Positions 37,349-46,799 of a stretch of 64,000 nt of DNA are shown here, in pieces. The DNA is from Kaistia defluvii. GTDB taxonomy: Bacteria > Pseudomonadota > Alphaproteobacteria > Rhizobiales > Kaistiaceae. Both the position numbers and the translations under genes were made by a program. The notes below the pieces were generated by a model. It was not told where the DNA came from. It did not search any database and saw only the letters and a list, made by a program, of their open reading frames with translations. The DNA lies in assembly GCF_040548815.1 (NCBI RefSeq), contig NZ_JBEPSM010000002.1, forward strand, positions 496,001 to 560,000. Direction: 5' to 3'. The stretch's first letter is position 1; every line of letters starts with the position of its first letter.

Positions 37349-37570
37349 ATTCCGTAGCGATGATGAATCGCAACGGAGCCGTATTTCTGAATCATAAGTT
37401 TGGAAGTGGCGCGTTCGTTATCGAGATCTACGCATAGGCTCGATTCCTGCCTTGGCACACCATGCCGGCAGTGCTCCCATATCCTATAATTATTATTGTT
37501 TTTCTGTTGACTAGAGCAGATCTAACATGATTGATTGATGCACGCAATAACCATTTTAACGGAAATGATC

Positions 37571-39109
37571 ATGTCGCTCCCGACGCCGTCATCCCCTGTC
37601 ATCCTGCTCAACCCGCAAGACAATGTGAGCGTGGCGCGGGCGGTCATTCCCGCCGGCACCGTGCTGCCCGGCAGCAATGTCGTGGCGCGGGACGAGATTC
37701 CCTCCGGCCACAAGATCTCGATCCAGCCGATCGAGGCGGGCCAGCCCGTGCTGAAATATGGCCAGGTGATCGGGACGGCGAGCGCCGCGATCCAGCCGGG
37801 CGAGCATGTGCATCTGCATAATCTGGCGATGCAGGAGAGCGATGTTACCCACAACTTCGCCGCCGACGCGCGGCCGACGCCGCTGCTGCCGGAAGCCGAG
37901 CGCCGCACCTTTGAGGGCTATGTCCGCGCCAATGGCGAGGTCGGCACCCGCAATTACATCGGCATCATCACCTCGGTGAACTGCTCGGCCACCGTGTCGC
38001 GCGCCATCGCCGACGCCTTCAATCGCGGCGGCGCGCTGGACGGCTATGAGAATGTCGACGGCGTCGTGGCGCTGACGCATGGCACGGGTTGCGCCATATC
38101 GACGAAGGCCGAGGGCTACACCTACCTGACCCGCACGCTGAGCGGCTATGCCAAGCATCCGAACTTCGCCGGCATCCTGATGATCGGCCTCGGCTGCGAG
38201 ACCAACCAGATCGAGCCGATCGTCGAGAAGTTCGGTCTCGAGGTCGGGCCGATGCTGCGCACCATGACGATCCAGCGCCTCGGCGGAGCGCGCAAGACGG
38301 TCGAGATCGCCTCCGAGATCATCCGCGAGATGCTGCCGATCGCCAACGCCGCCAGGCGCACGACCGTGCCGCTTTCCGGCCTGAAGCTGGCGCTGCAATG
38401 CGGCGGTTCCGACGGCTATTCCGGCATTTCGGCCAATCCGGCGCTCGGCTATGCGGCCGATCTGATCGTGCAGAATGGCGGCACCGCCGTGCTCAGCGAG
38501 ACGCCGGAGATCTACGGCGCCGAGCATCTCCTGACCCGCCGCGCCGTGACGCCGGCCGTGGCGCAGAAACTGGTCGACCGGATCGAATGGTGGCGCGACT
38601 ACACCGTGCGCAACGGCGCGGAACTGAACAATAACCCGTCGCATGGCAACAAGGCCGGCGGGCTGACCACCATCCTGGAAAAGTCGCTCGGCGCGGTCGC
38701 CAAGGGCGGCACGATGCCGCTCGAAGCGGTGTATGAATATGCCGAGCCGATCAACCAGACCGGGTTTGTCTTTATGGATACACCCGGCTACGATCCCGTA
38801 GCGGTAACGGGGCAGGTCGCGGGCGGCTGCAACGTCATCGTCTTCACCACGGGTCGCGGTTCCGTTTCCGGCTTCAAGCCTGCGCCGTGCATCAAGGTCG
38901 CTACCAACAGCGAGATGTACGAGCACATGCAGGATGACATGGACGTCAACTGCGGCGGCATCGTCACGGGCGAGGATACGATCGAGGCGGCCGGTCAGCG
39001 CATTTTCGAAGCTGTTATCGCCACCGCGTCGGGTCAGTATACCCTCAGTGAAGACTTCGGATTCGGCGATAATGAGTTCGTGCCATGGCAGATCGGCGCG
39101 GTGACCTGA
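37571..39109 (+). CDS. UxaA/GarD family sugar-acid dehydratase
   Basis: The 512-aa protein combines an N-terminal SAF domain (about 15-90, with PAGTVLPGSNVVARDEIPSGHKI) with the long dehydratase region of altronate and galactarate dehydratases (GTRNYIGIITSVNCSATV, LTHGTGCAIS, LGCETNQIE, LQCGGSDGYSGISANPALG). These enzymes dehydrate hexonate or hexarate substrates using iron. It is followed closely by a regulator gene and, further on, an amidohydrolase and aldehyde dehydrogenase. The start is chosen at MSLPTPS; ATG 37565 is two codons upstream. It may act on a galactarate-like acid. Confidence 0.9.
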   Translation: MSLPTPSSPVILLNPQDNVSVARAVIPAGTVLPGSNVVARDEIPSGHKISIQPIEAGQPVLKYGQVIGTASAAIQPGEHVHLHNLAMQESDVTHNFAADARPTPLLPEAERRTFEGYVRANGEVGTRNYIGIITSVNCSATVSRAIADAFNRGGALDGYENVDGVVALTHGTGCAISTKAEGYTYLTRTLSGYAKHPNFAGILMIGLGCETNQIEPIVEKFGLEVGPMLRTMTIQRLGGARKTVEIASEIIREMLPIANAARRTTVPLSGLKLALQCGGSDGYSGISANPALGYAADLIVQNGGTAVLSETPEIYGAEHLLTRRAVTPAVAQKLVDRIEWWRDYTVRNGAELNNNPSHGNKAGGLTTILEKSLGAVAKGGTMPLEAVYEYAEPINQTGFVFMDTPGYDPVAVTGQVAGGCNVIVFTTGRGSVSGFKPAPCIKVATNSEMYEHMQDDMDVNCGGIVTGEDTIEAAGQRIFEAVIATASGQYTLSEDFGFGDNEFVPWQIGAVT

Positions 39110-39147
39110 CGGTCGCGCGAAACGGAAAACGTGCGGAAGGCGGCGGC

Positions 39148-40113
39148 GTGGATCGCACGCCCGCCTATGCCTCGATCACCGAGCGGCTGCGCCGCGGCAT
39201 CGAGAGCGGCAGCCTGCCCGAGGGCGCGGTGCTGCTCGAAGGGCCGCTCGCCTCGATCTTCGGATCGAGCCGCTCGCCGGTGAAGCAGGCTTTGGCGCGG
39301 CTGGAGGAGGAGGGGCTGCTCAGCCGCTTCGACGGCCGCGGTCTTCTCGTCGGCACCGCCGGCGAGCCTATTCGGCTGAAGATCACGGCCGAGATGTTCG
39401 ACATGGACGCGGCCGCGATGCCGGTCGCCAAGCATTTCGCCTGGCAATCGCTCTATTATGATTTCGAGCGCGAGGTCATCCTGCGCTCGGTGTTCGGCCG
39501 GTTTCGCGTCAACGAGCTGGCGTTGGCCCGGCACTTCAATGTCGGCCGCACCGTGGCGCGCGACCTGCTCATTCACGCGCAGCAGGTCGGCATCGTCGCC
39601 AAGGGCGAAAAATCGCATTGGTGGATCGTGCCGCTCGACGAGGCGCGCTTCCAGGACCTTTACGATCTGCGCATGCTGCTGGAGCCGGCGGCGCTTGAAA
39701 CCGCGGTCGGCGCCATTCCCACGCCCGTGCTCTCGGCGATGGCCGGACGGCTGGAAGACGGCATCAACCGCGCCGGCGACGCCGGCATCGCCGAACTCGA
39801 CGTGCTGGAGGAGGAGTTGCATATCGGCTGCCTCTCCTATGGCCGCAATCCCGAGATCGTCGAGGCGCTGAAGCGCACCCGCTGCATCCTGGTTTCCGGC
39901 AAGCACTTCCAGGTCGCGCTGCAGCGCCAGCCCTTCTTCGATTCCTTCATGGAAGAGCATCTGGAGATCCTGCAGGCGATTGGCCGGCAGGACGTGAACG
40001 GCGCCAAGCACCTTTTGCGCGCCCATCTCGAGGCTTCCAGCGAGAAGGCGGCCGAGCGCCTCGCGGCCTTCCGCGCCACCCACCAGGTGTCGCCGACCTC
40101 CTATTTCGTCTGA
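39148..40113 (+). CDS. GntR-family regulator with two winged helices and an FCD domain
   Basis: The 321-aa protein has a first GntR-like winged helix (about 6-70, with GPLASIFGSSRSPVKQALARLEEEGLL), then a second winged-helix-like segment (about 105-160, with VNELALARHFNVGRTVARDLLIHAQQVGIV), and only then the FCD ligand domain (about 165-310). Normal FCD regulators have one winged helix and about 230 residues, so this is about 80-90 residues longer. I chose GTG 39148 (GGAAGG 7 bases upstream); an ATG at 39085 would overlap the dehydratase gene. It probably regulates the flanking dehydratase gene. Confidence 0.85.
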   Translation: MDRTPAYASITERLRRGIESGSLPEGAVLLEGPLASIFGSSRSPVKQALARLEEEGLLSRFDGRGLLVGTAGEPIRLKITAEMFDMDAAAMPVAKHFAWQSLYYDFEREVILRSVFGRFRVNELALARHFNVGRTVARDLLIHAQQVGIVAKGEKSHWWIVPLDEARFQDLYDLRMLLEPAALETAVGAIPTPVLSAMAGRLEDGINRAGDAGIAELDVLEEELHIGCLSYGRNPEIVEALKRTRCILVSGKHFQVALQRQPFFDSFMEEHLEILQAIGRQDVNGAKHLLRAHLEASSEKAAERLAAFRATHQVSPTSYFV

Positions 40114-40217
40114 GCCGTCGCCGCCGTCCGATACGAAGCCGTCTTCCCCAAGCCGGGGTCCTGTGCAATCGTCGCGACAAATCTGATGCGAAAATGAAAG
40201 CGCGGGAGAGACAGCGG

Positions 40218-41201
40218 ATGGATGGCCGCCGGCGACGGGCACGGACCACGGATAGCCCGGAGCTTGGCGGTGGCGGAGCGGCGCGCGACCGCGGCACCGA
40301 TCTGTCGATCTCCGTCGAGGACGCGCAGTCGGCCGCCAACGACATCCTCGCCGCCATCCTCGACCGCGAGCCGGGTCTGTCCAAATCCCATCGCAAGATC
40401 GCCCAGGCCATCCTTGGCTATCCGCGTGTCTTCGTCGAAAAGCCGATCGAGGAACTGGTCCCCTGGATCGGCGTCTCGGCGCCGACCATCACCCGCTTCA
40501 GCCGCGAGGTCGGCTGCGATGGCCTGCGGGATCTCAAGCTGAAGATCATGGGCAGCATGCGGGTCGGCCTGCAATATCTGGAGCCGCAGACCCCGCCCGC
40601 GACCCTGATCGAAGTGGGCGAGCGCGTCGCCATGCGGGCCCAGCGCGCGATCGTGAACGCCCAAAAAACCCTGGATCTTGGCGCGCTAGAGCAGGCGATC
40701 GAGATCATCAGCCGCAGCCGCATGATCTATGCCTTCGGCTCCGGCGGCGTTTCGAGCTGGCTGATCGAGGAAGTGCACAACCGGCTGTTCCGGCTCGGCC
40801 TGCATGTCAGCACCAGCGCAGACCACCAGATGCAGATGATGCTGGCGGCGACGGTCGGGCGCGGCGACGTCATCTTCTGCTCGTCGCTGAGCGGCACCAA
40901 CCCGGAACTGATGCGCGCGCTGCGCATCGGCGCCGATTATGGCGCGCAGACCATCGGCCTGACGGTGGCCGGCACGCCGCTGGCCGACATGGTCGATATC
41001 TCGCTCGCCGTGAACGTCGCCGACGATGGCGACGTGCTGGGGCCGACCTCGGTGCGCTATGCCTTTCTCGCCGTCATCGACATGCTCGCCTATGGCGCGG
41101 CGGTGCGCAGCCGCCCGGCGGCGCTGGAGAAGCTGCGGCGGATCAAGCAGCAGTTCACCGTGCATCGCGACTCGGACACCAGCAAGCCGCTGGCGGATTG
41201 A
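40218..41201 (+). CDS. MurR/RpiR-family regulator with SIS domain
   Basis: The 327-aa protein has an HTH_6 domain (about 45-120, with LSKSHRKIAQAILGYPRVF and VSAPTITRFSREVGC) and a SIS phosphosugar-binding domain (about 155-290, with IYAFGSGGVSSWLIEE and IFCSSLSGTNPELM). It is the second regulator in this block and lies upstream of the amidohydrolase gene, so it probably controls it. A GGGAGAG site precedes the ATG at 40218. Confidence 0.9.
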   Translation: MDGRRRRARTTDSPELGGGGAARDRGTDLSISVEDAQSAANDILAAILDREPGLSKSHRKIAQAILGYPRVFVEKPIEELVPWIGVSAPTITRFSREVGCDGLRDLKLKIMGSMRVGLQYLEPQTPPATLIEVGERVAMRAQRAIVNAQKTLDLGALEQAIEIISRSRMIYAFGSGGVSSWLIEEVHNRLFRLGLHVSTSADHQMQMMLAATVGRGDVIFCSSLSGTNPELMRALRIGADYGAQTIGLTVAGTPLADMVDISLAVNVADDGDVLGPTSVRYAFLAVIDMLAYGAAVRSRPAALEKLRRIKQQFTVHRDSDTSKPLAD

Positions 41202-41452
41202 CGCGGCGCTGCACCGCGAATGGGCTGAAGCTGCCCAGGAATTGATTTTTCAGATCATTTTCTCGCCGCACTGCGAAAAGAGCTCCCATGCGTCTGCGCG
41301 AAATGACGGAAAAATGAAAAATTAGCTTGGCGGCCGCCTCGATCGATGCTCATCATCGGGTGCCTTCACGAGGCGGTTTCCGGCCCGTTCGGCCGGTTGC
41401 CGCGAGACATGCCTGTCGCCTCGGTCGTCACAACGCAGAGCACCTGCCCACC

Positions 41453-42589
41453 ATGCCATTTGACCTCGTTCTCCAGAAGGGTCGGGTCATCGATCCGTCC
41501 CAGGGTATCGACCGGATCACCGACGTCGCCTTTGCCGATGGCAAGGTGGCGGCGATCGGCGATGGCCTTGACGCCGCGGGCGCGGATATCCGCGATGTCT
41601 CGGGCCGGATCGTCACGCCGGGCCTGATCGACCTGCACACCCATGTCTATTGGGGCGGCACGTCGCTCGGCGTCGATGCCGAGGCCTATGCCCGGCAGAG
41701 CGCGGTCACGACCTCGGTCGACACCGGCAGCGCCGGCCCCGGCAATTTTCCCGGCTTCCGCAAGCATGTGATCGAGCCGAGCGAGGTCCGCATCCTCGCC
41801 TATCTGCATGTCTCCTTTGCCGGCATCTATGCCTTCTCCAACCGCATCATGGTCGGCGAGAGCCACGACATGCGCCTGATGGCGGCGCAGGACGCGGTCG
41901 AGGTGGCGGATGCCAATCGCGACGTCGTCGTGGGCATCAAGGTGCGCATCGGCCGCCACGCCAGCGGCGATAGCGGCATCGCGCCGCTCGATATCGCGCT
42001 GCAGGTTTCCGACGAGCTCGGCATGCCGATGATGGTGCATATCGACGAGCCGCCGCCTTCCTATGAGGCGGTGGTGGATCGGCTGAGGCCGGGCGACGTG
42101 CTGACCCATTGCTTCCGCCCGTTCCCCAACGCGCCCATCACCGGCAAGGGCAAGATCAAGCCCGAGGTGATCGCGGCGCGCGAGCGCGGCGTGATCTTCG
42201 ACATCGGCCATGGCATGGGTTCGTTCTCCTGGAAGACCGCGCGCGCCATGCTGGAGCAGGGCTTTGCGCCGGATACGATTTCCTCCGACGTGCATGCGCT
42301 CTGCATCGAGGGCCCCGCCTTCGACCAGGTCACGACGATGTCGAAGTTCCTCCATCTCGGCATGCCGCTGAACGAGGTGGTCGCCGCCTCGACGCTCAAC
42401 GCCGCCAAGGCGCTGGCCCGGCCGGAACTCGGCACGCTGAAGCCCGGCAGCCCCGGTGATGCCAGCATCCTGTCGATCCGCAATGGCGCCTTCCCGCTGG
42501 AAGATTCGCGCAACGGCATCGTCACGGCGGAGGAGCGCATCTTCGCGGATGGCGTCGTCGTCGCCGGCAAGTGGTGGCACTCGAACTAA
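41453..42589 (+). CDS. Amidohydrolase/deacetylase, Atu3266 type
   Basis: The 378-aa metal-dependent hydrolase has an HxH metal site in DLHTHVYWGG, a probable carboxylated lysine in VVGIKVRIGR, histidines in MVHIDE and LTHCFR, and a catalytic aspartate in SSDVHAL. This is the dihydroorotase-like subgroup including Agrobacterium Atu3266, which deacetylates acetylated hydroxy acids. It lies 250 bases after the RpiR gene and 42 before the aldehyde dehydrogenase gene. It might remove an acyl group from a sugar acid. Confidence 0.88.
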   Translation: MPFDLVLQKGRVIDPSQGIDRITDVAFADGKVAAIGDGLDAAGADIRDVSGRIVTPGLIDLHTHVYWGGTSLGVDAEAYARQSAVTTSVDTGSAGPGNFPGFRKHVIEPSEVRILAYLHVSFAGIYAFSNRIMVGESHDMRLMAAQDAVEVADANRDVVVGIKVRIGRHASGDSGIAPLDIALQVSDELGMPMMVHIDEPPPSYEAVVDRLRPGDVLTHCFRPFPNAPITGKGKIKPEVIAARERGVIFDIGHGMGSFSWKTARAMLEQGFAPDTISSDVHALCIEGPAFDQVTTMSKFLHLGMPLNEVVAASTLNAAKALARPELGTLKPGSPGDASILSIRNGAFPLEDSRNGIVTAEERIFADGVVVAGKWWHSN

Positions 42590-42631
42590 GTCCGGGCAAA
42601 CCGGCGCGATGAAAGAGCAGGGGACTGGATC

Positions 42632-44083
42632 ATGTTGAATACGGACATAGAGAGCTTCAGCAATTTCATCGACGGCGCCTGGGTGGCCGAAGACGAGCGC
42701 ATGGACGCGATCAATCCGGCGAGCGGCCAGGTGATCGGCAATCTGCCGAGAAGCAGCCGCGAGACGGCGCGCCTCGCGATCGCCGCGGCGAAGAAGGCGC
42801 AGCCAGGCTGGGCGGCGACCTCGGTCTGGAGGCGGGCCGAGATGTGCGTCGCCATCGCCGCCAGCATCGACCGCAATCGCCAGAAGATCGCCCGCACGCT
42901 GAGCCAGGAGCAGGGCAAGCCGCTATCGGAGGCGGTTGGCGAAGTCGGCAAGGCGGCGGACGGCTTCCGCCTCGCGGCCGAGCTGGTCAAGCAGCTGGGC
43001 GGCGAGACCCTGCCGGCCGAGGATCCGAGCAAGCTGGTCATCACCATCCGCCAGCCGCGCGGCGTCTATGCCATCGTCACGCCCTGGAATTTCCCGGTCA
43101 ACATTCCCGTCGAATATCTCGGCCCCTGCGTCGCGACCGGCAATGCCGCCGTCTGGGTGCCGGCGCCGACCACCTCCATGGCCGCCGTCGAACTGATGCG
43201 CGCGATCGAGGAAGCCGGCCTGCCCAGGGGCGTCGTCAATCTGGTGATGGGCGAGGGCCCGGTCGTGGGCGACGAGATCGTCTCGCATCCCGATGTCAAC
43301 GGCATCGGCTTCACCGGTAGTCCCGCAACGGGACAGCGCATTGCCGAACGCGGCGCCGGCAAGCCGATGATGCTGGAACTGGGCGGCAACGGCCCGGTCA
43401 TCGTCTTCGAGGACGCCGACCTCGACGCGGCGGCATCCGCCGTCGCCGGCGGCGCGTTCTACAATGCCGGCCAGGTTTGCGCCGCGACGGGGCGCGTGCT
43501 GGCGCATCGCAGCATCGTCGAGCCGCTGGCGAAACGGCTGGTCGAACTGACGGCGGCGCAAATCCTAGGCGACCCGCTGCAGCAGGGCACCACCATGGGC
43601 CCGCTCAACAATCCCAAGGTCGTGGCCAAGATCCACGAGCATGTCGACGAGGCGGTGGCGAAGGGCGCCACGGTGCTGGCCGGGGGCAAGGCGCGCCCGG
43701 ACCTCGGCAGCGACCTGTTCTACGAGCCGACCGTGCTGACCGGCGTCACCCGCGACATGCGGATCAACCGCGAGGAGACGTTCGGCCCGATCATCCCGAT
43801 CCTCGAATTCGGAGATGACGAGGAGGCGCTCGACCTGGCGCTCGATAGCGAGCATGGGCTGAGCGTCGGCGTGTTCACGGAAAATCTCGGCCGCGCCCTG
43901 CGCTTCGGCGAGGCCATCCCGGCCGGCATCGTCAACGTCAACGAGTCGAGCACCTATTGGGAGCTGCACCTGCCTTTTGGCGGCGCTCCGGGGACCAAGA
44001 GCGGCATCGGCCGGCTGGGCGGCCGCCTGACGCTGGAGGCGATGACCGAACTCAAGATGATCTCGATCACACGCCGCCGCTGA
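42632..44083 (+). CDS. Aldehyde dehydrogenase (succinate/ketoglutarate semialdehyde type)
   Basis: The 483-aa enzyme is a full-length NAD(P)-dependent ALDH. It has the oxyanion asparagine in TPWNFPVN, the general-base glutamate in LELGGNGP and the nucleophile cysteine in NAGQVCAATGR. The wording is near GabD and ketoglutarate semialdehyde dehydrogenases. After a hexarate or hexonate dehydratase, oxidation of 2-ketoglutarate semialdehyde to 2-oxoglutarate is a known route, so this is a reasonable but unproven role. The preceding gene ends 42 bases upstream. Confidence 0.92.
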   Translation: MLNTDIESFSNFIDGAWVAEDERMDAINPASGQVIGNLPRSSRETARLAIAAAKKAQPGWAATSVWRRAEMCVAIAASIDRNRQKIARTLSQEQGKPLSEAVGEVGKAADGFRLAAELVKQLGGETLPAEDPSKLVITIRQPRGVYAIVTPWNFPVNIPVEYLGPCVATGNAAVWVPAPTTSMAAVELMRAIEEAGLPRGVVNLVMGEGPVVGDEIVSHPDVNGIGFTGSPATGQRIAERGAGKPMMLELGGNGPVIVFEDADLDAAASAVAGGAFYNAGQVCAATGRVLAHRSIVEPLAKRLVELTAAQILGDPLQQGTTMGPLNNPKVVAKIHEHVDEAVAKGATVLAGGKARPDLGSDLFYEPTVLTGVTRDMRINREETFGPIIPILEFGDDEEALDLALDSEHGLSVGVFTENLGRALRFGEAIPAGIVNVNESSTYWELHLPFGGAPGTKSGIGRLGGRLTLEAMTELKMISITRRR

Positions 44084-44614
44084 GGCGTCGAAAAGGTTGG
44101 GATCGCCCGGGAAAAGGCTTCGGTCGCATCCGGTCAGATAAGCGGCAGCGGCTGCCAATATTTGGCTTTGTCGAACAAATATTGCTCAATCGGAATGCTC
44201 TGGCCGCTCTTTTGTCGACAAATGACACAAGAATAAAAAAATCGCTTGGCAGAGGCCGTGCCGGCGACACATGATCGGGCACCAGGTCCAGGGAACGGTC
44301 TCCAGAGCCGGATCCCGCAGAGGCGCGATAGTAAGTCTGGCCCCATGACGGGGAGGCGTACCGCTCGGTTCTGTCGAGCGAAGAAGAGGAGACGGCGTTT
44401 GCAAGACAAGCCGGGTTTCCGGCCTGTCGACCGTTCGTGATCAGGGACTTTTCACGACGTAGTCATCCTGCGAGGATGACACCCAATTCTGCCCGGATGG
44501 CTGCGCGGGGAACCAAAACAATAGCGCGGGCCGTCAGAAGCAGAATTCAAGGATACATCGGCCACTATCTCGATCGATCAACATTCACTTCGTGAATACG
44601 ACAGGATCAGCTCA
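44084..44614. promoter_or_regulatory. Long spacer with dyads upstream of the carbohydrate importer
   Basis: No gene is supported in this 531-base region. It holds a 9-base inverted repeat CAATATTTG/CAAATATTG (44156-44184) that nests TTTGTCGAACAAA, a perfect palindrome TTTGTCGACAAA (44211-44222), and a small hairpin GTCATCCTGCGAGGATGAC (44462-44480). The two TTTGTCGA-type dyads 44 bases apart look like tandem operators for a LacI- or ROK-type repressor; no such gene is adjacent. Confidence 0.5.
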
Positions 44615-45853
44615 ATGTACCAAACCAAAAAAAGCAGGGTTCTCGGTTTGCTGGCTGGCGCCGCCGCCATACTTGCAACCTCGTCCATGGCGCAGGCCGA
44701 GACGGTGCGCGTCGTGCTCGGCTATTACAGCGCCGCGACGCAGGAACTGTTCGAAGGCATGGCCAAGGACTTCATGGCCAAGCATCCCGGCGACGAGGTC
44801 AAGATCGAAGTCATCCAGTGGGATAACCTCCAGCAGCGCCTGACCACCGACATCGCCGGCGGCACTGAGCCGGACATCGCCATGATTGGCACGCGCTGGC
44901 TGGTCGACTACGTCAAGAACGACATCGCCGAGCCGCTCGACGGCTACATGACGCCGGAATTCAAGGGCGGCTTCATCGAGTCGTTCCTGTCGCCCTCGAC
45001 CTTCGACGGCAAGATGTACGGCCTGCCGGTCGCGGCTTCGGCCCGCGCCATGTATTACAACAAGGATCTTCTGGCCAAGGCCGGCGTCAACGAGCCGCCG
45101 ACCAACTGGGACGGCGTCGTCGACACCGCCAAGAAGATCAAGGCGCTCGGCACCGATGCCTATGGTTTCGCGCTGCAGGGCAAGGAAATCGAGACCGACG
45201 CCTACTGGTACTATTCGCTCTGGACGCATGGCGGCGACCTGATCAAGGACGGCAAGTCCGGCGTCGCCAGCCCCGAGGCGATCAAGGCGCTGACGCTCTA
45301 CAAGTCGATGATCGACGAGGGCCTGACCGAGCCTGATCCGAGCGGCCTCAACCGCCAGGACATCGAGCGTCTGTTCAAGCAGGGCCGCATCGGCATGATC
45401 CTGACCGGCCCATGGCTGCGCGGCCAGATCAAGACCGACGCCCCGACGCTCAACTACGCCCTGTCGCCGATCCCCGAGGGCACCACCAAGGCAACCTATG
45501 GCGTCACCGATACGCTGATGGTCTTCAAGTCGAGCAAGAACAAGGAACTCGCCATGAAGTTCCTGACCGAGACGGCGTTCAGCCCGAAATGGCGCATCGA
45601 GTTCTCGACCAAGGAAGGCTTCCTGCCGGTCATGAAGGAAGAGGCCGCCGCGCCCGTCTTCGCCAACGACCCGCAGCTCAAGGCCTTCACCGACATGCTG
45701 CCCTACGCCCGCTTCGCGCCGCCGGTCGCGAACTGGGAGCAGATGGTCGATGCCGTGATCGCCGCTGTTCAGAAGGTCTATATCGGACAGGCCCAGCCTG
45801 AAGCCGCCCTGAAGGAAGCCGCGGCGACGATCGATGGCCTTATCCAGCAGTAA
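44615..45853 (+). CDS. Carbohydrate ABC transporter extracellular binding protein (family 1)
   Basis: The 412-aa precursor has a signal peptide ending AQA (cleavage near residue 28) and the SBP_bac_1 fold, with ETVRVVLGYYSAATQELFEGMAKDF opening and PDIAMIGTRWLVDYV. It binds an oligosaccharide or sugar in the periplasm. The first permease gene overlaps its 3' end by 20 bases. Confidence 0.9.
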   Translation: MYQTKKSRVLGLLAGAAAILATSSMAQAETVRVVLGYYSAATQELFEGMAKDFMAKHPGDEVKIEVIQWDNLQQRLTTDIAGGTEPDIAMIGTRWLVDYVKNDIAEPLDGYMTPEFKGGFIESFLSPSTFDGKMYGLPVAASARAMYYNKDLLAKAGVNEPPTNWDGVVDTAKKIKALGTDAYGFALQGKEIETDAYWYYSLWTHGGDLIKDGKSGVASPEAIKALTLYKSMIDEGLTEPDPSGLNRQDIERLFKQGRIGMILTGPWLRGQIKTDAPTLNYALSPIPEGTTKATYGVTDTLMVFKSSKNKELAMKFLTETAFSPKWRIEFSTKEGFLPVMKEEAAAPVFANDPQLKAFTDMLPYARFAPPVANWEQMVDAVIAAVQKVYIGQAQPEAALKEAAATIDGLIQQ

Positions 45854-46799
45854 GGCCGGTTCGGCATCGGAAGTGGGCGTCGGCGGCGCGGTTCCTCGCG
45901 CCAAGACGCCCTCCAACGGCAAGATAGGGCGCGCCAGCGCGCCCTATCTTCTCATCCTCCCCTCCATCCTGTTCGCCTTCTGGATCATCGGCTACCCGAT
46001 CTACGACATGGCCAACATGTCGGTTCATGCCGTGAACCGCTTCGGCAAGACGGCGGCTTTCAACGATTTCGCCAACTACCAGCGGCTGTTCTCGCATCAG
46101 CTGTTCATCGGCTGCCTGATCCGCACCCTCGTCTGGACGGTCTTCGTCGTCGGCGGCACGGTGCTGCTGTCAGTTCCGATCGCGCTGATCCTGAACGAGA
46201 AATTCTTCGGCCGCACGCTGGCCCGCATCATCATCATGCTGCCCTGGGCGGTATCGCTGACCATGACCGGCATCGTCTGGCGCTGGTCGCTGAACGGCCA
46301 GTTCGGCATGGTCAACGCGACGCTGAGCAATTTCGGGTTGCAGGATACGCCGGTCGAATGGCTCGCCACCTCGACCACGGCGTTCCCGATCCTGATCGCC
46401 ATCGGCATCCTGGTCTCGATCCCGTTCACGGTGACGGTCATCCTCGGCGGCCTCTCCTCGCTGCAGGCGGACGTCTTCGAGGCGGCCAAGATCGACGGCG
46501 CCACCGCATGGCAGCGTTTCCGCTATCTGACGCTGCCGCTGATCCGTCCGTTCCTGAACATCGTGCTGGTGCTCAACTTCATCTACGTCTTCAACTCCTT
46601 CCCGCTGATCTGGGTGATGACGCAGGGCGATCCCGCCAACAGCACCGACATCCTTGTGACCTGGCTCTACAAGCTCGCCTTCCGCTATGGCGAACTGGGC
46701 ATCGCCTCGGCCCTGTCGATCGTCATGTTCGCAATCCTGCTGGCGCTGACGATGGTCTATGCGGCGCTTGCCATGCGCAACGAGCGGAGCACGGCCTGA
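45834..46799 (+). CDS. Carbohydrate ABC transporter permease, MalF type
   Basis: The 321-aa inner-membrane protein has six helices and an EAA loop in LQADVFEAAKIDGATAWQRFRYLTLPLIRP. About 35 polar residues precede the first helix. It overlaps the binding-protein gene by 20 bases and its stop overlaps the next permease start as TGATG. Confidence 0.92.
   Translation: MALSSSKAGSASEVGVGGAVPRAKTPSNGKIGRASAPYLLILPSILFAFWIIGYPIYDMANMSVHAVNRFGKTAAFNDFANYQRLFSHQLFIGCLIRTLVWTVFVVGGTVLLSVPIALILNEKFFGRTLARIIIMLPWAVSLTMTGIVWRWSLNGQFGMVNATLSNFGLQDTPVEWLATSTTAFPILIAIGILVSIPFTVTVILGGLSSLQADVFEAAKIDGATAWQRFRYLTLPLIRPFLNIVLVLNFIYVFNSFPLIWVMTQGDPANSTDILVTWLYKLAFRYGELGIASALSIVMFAILLALTMVYAALAMRNERSTA

Noticed and set aside
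44134..44409. Small minus-strand open frame in the spacer before the carbohydrate importer
   Set aside because: No ribosome binding site, composition rich in Cys and Arg, and the region holds dyads instead.
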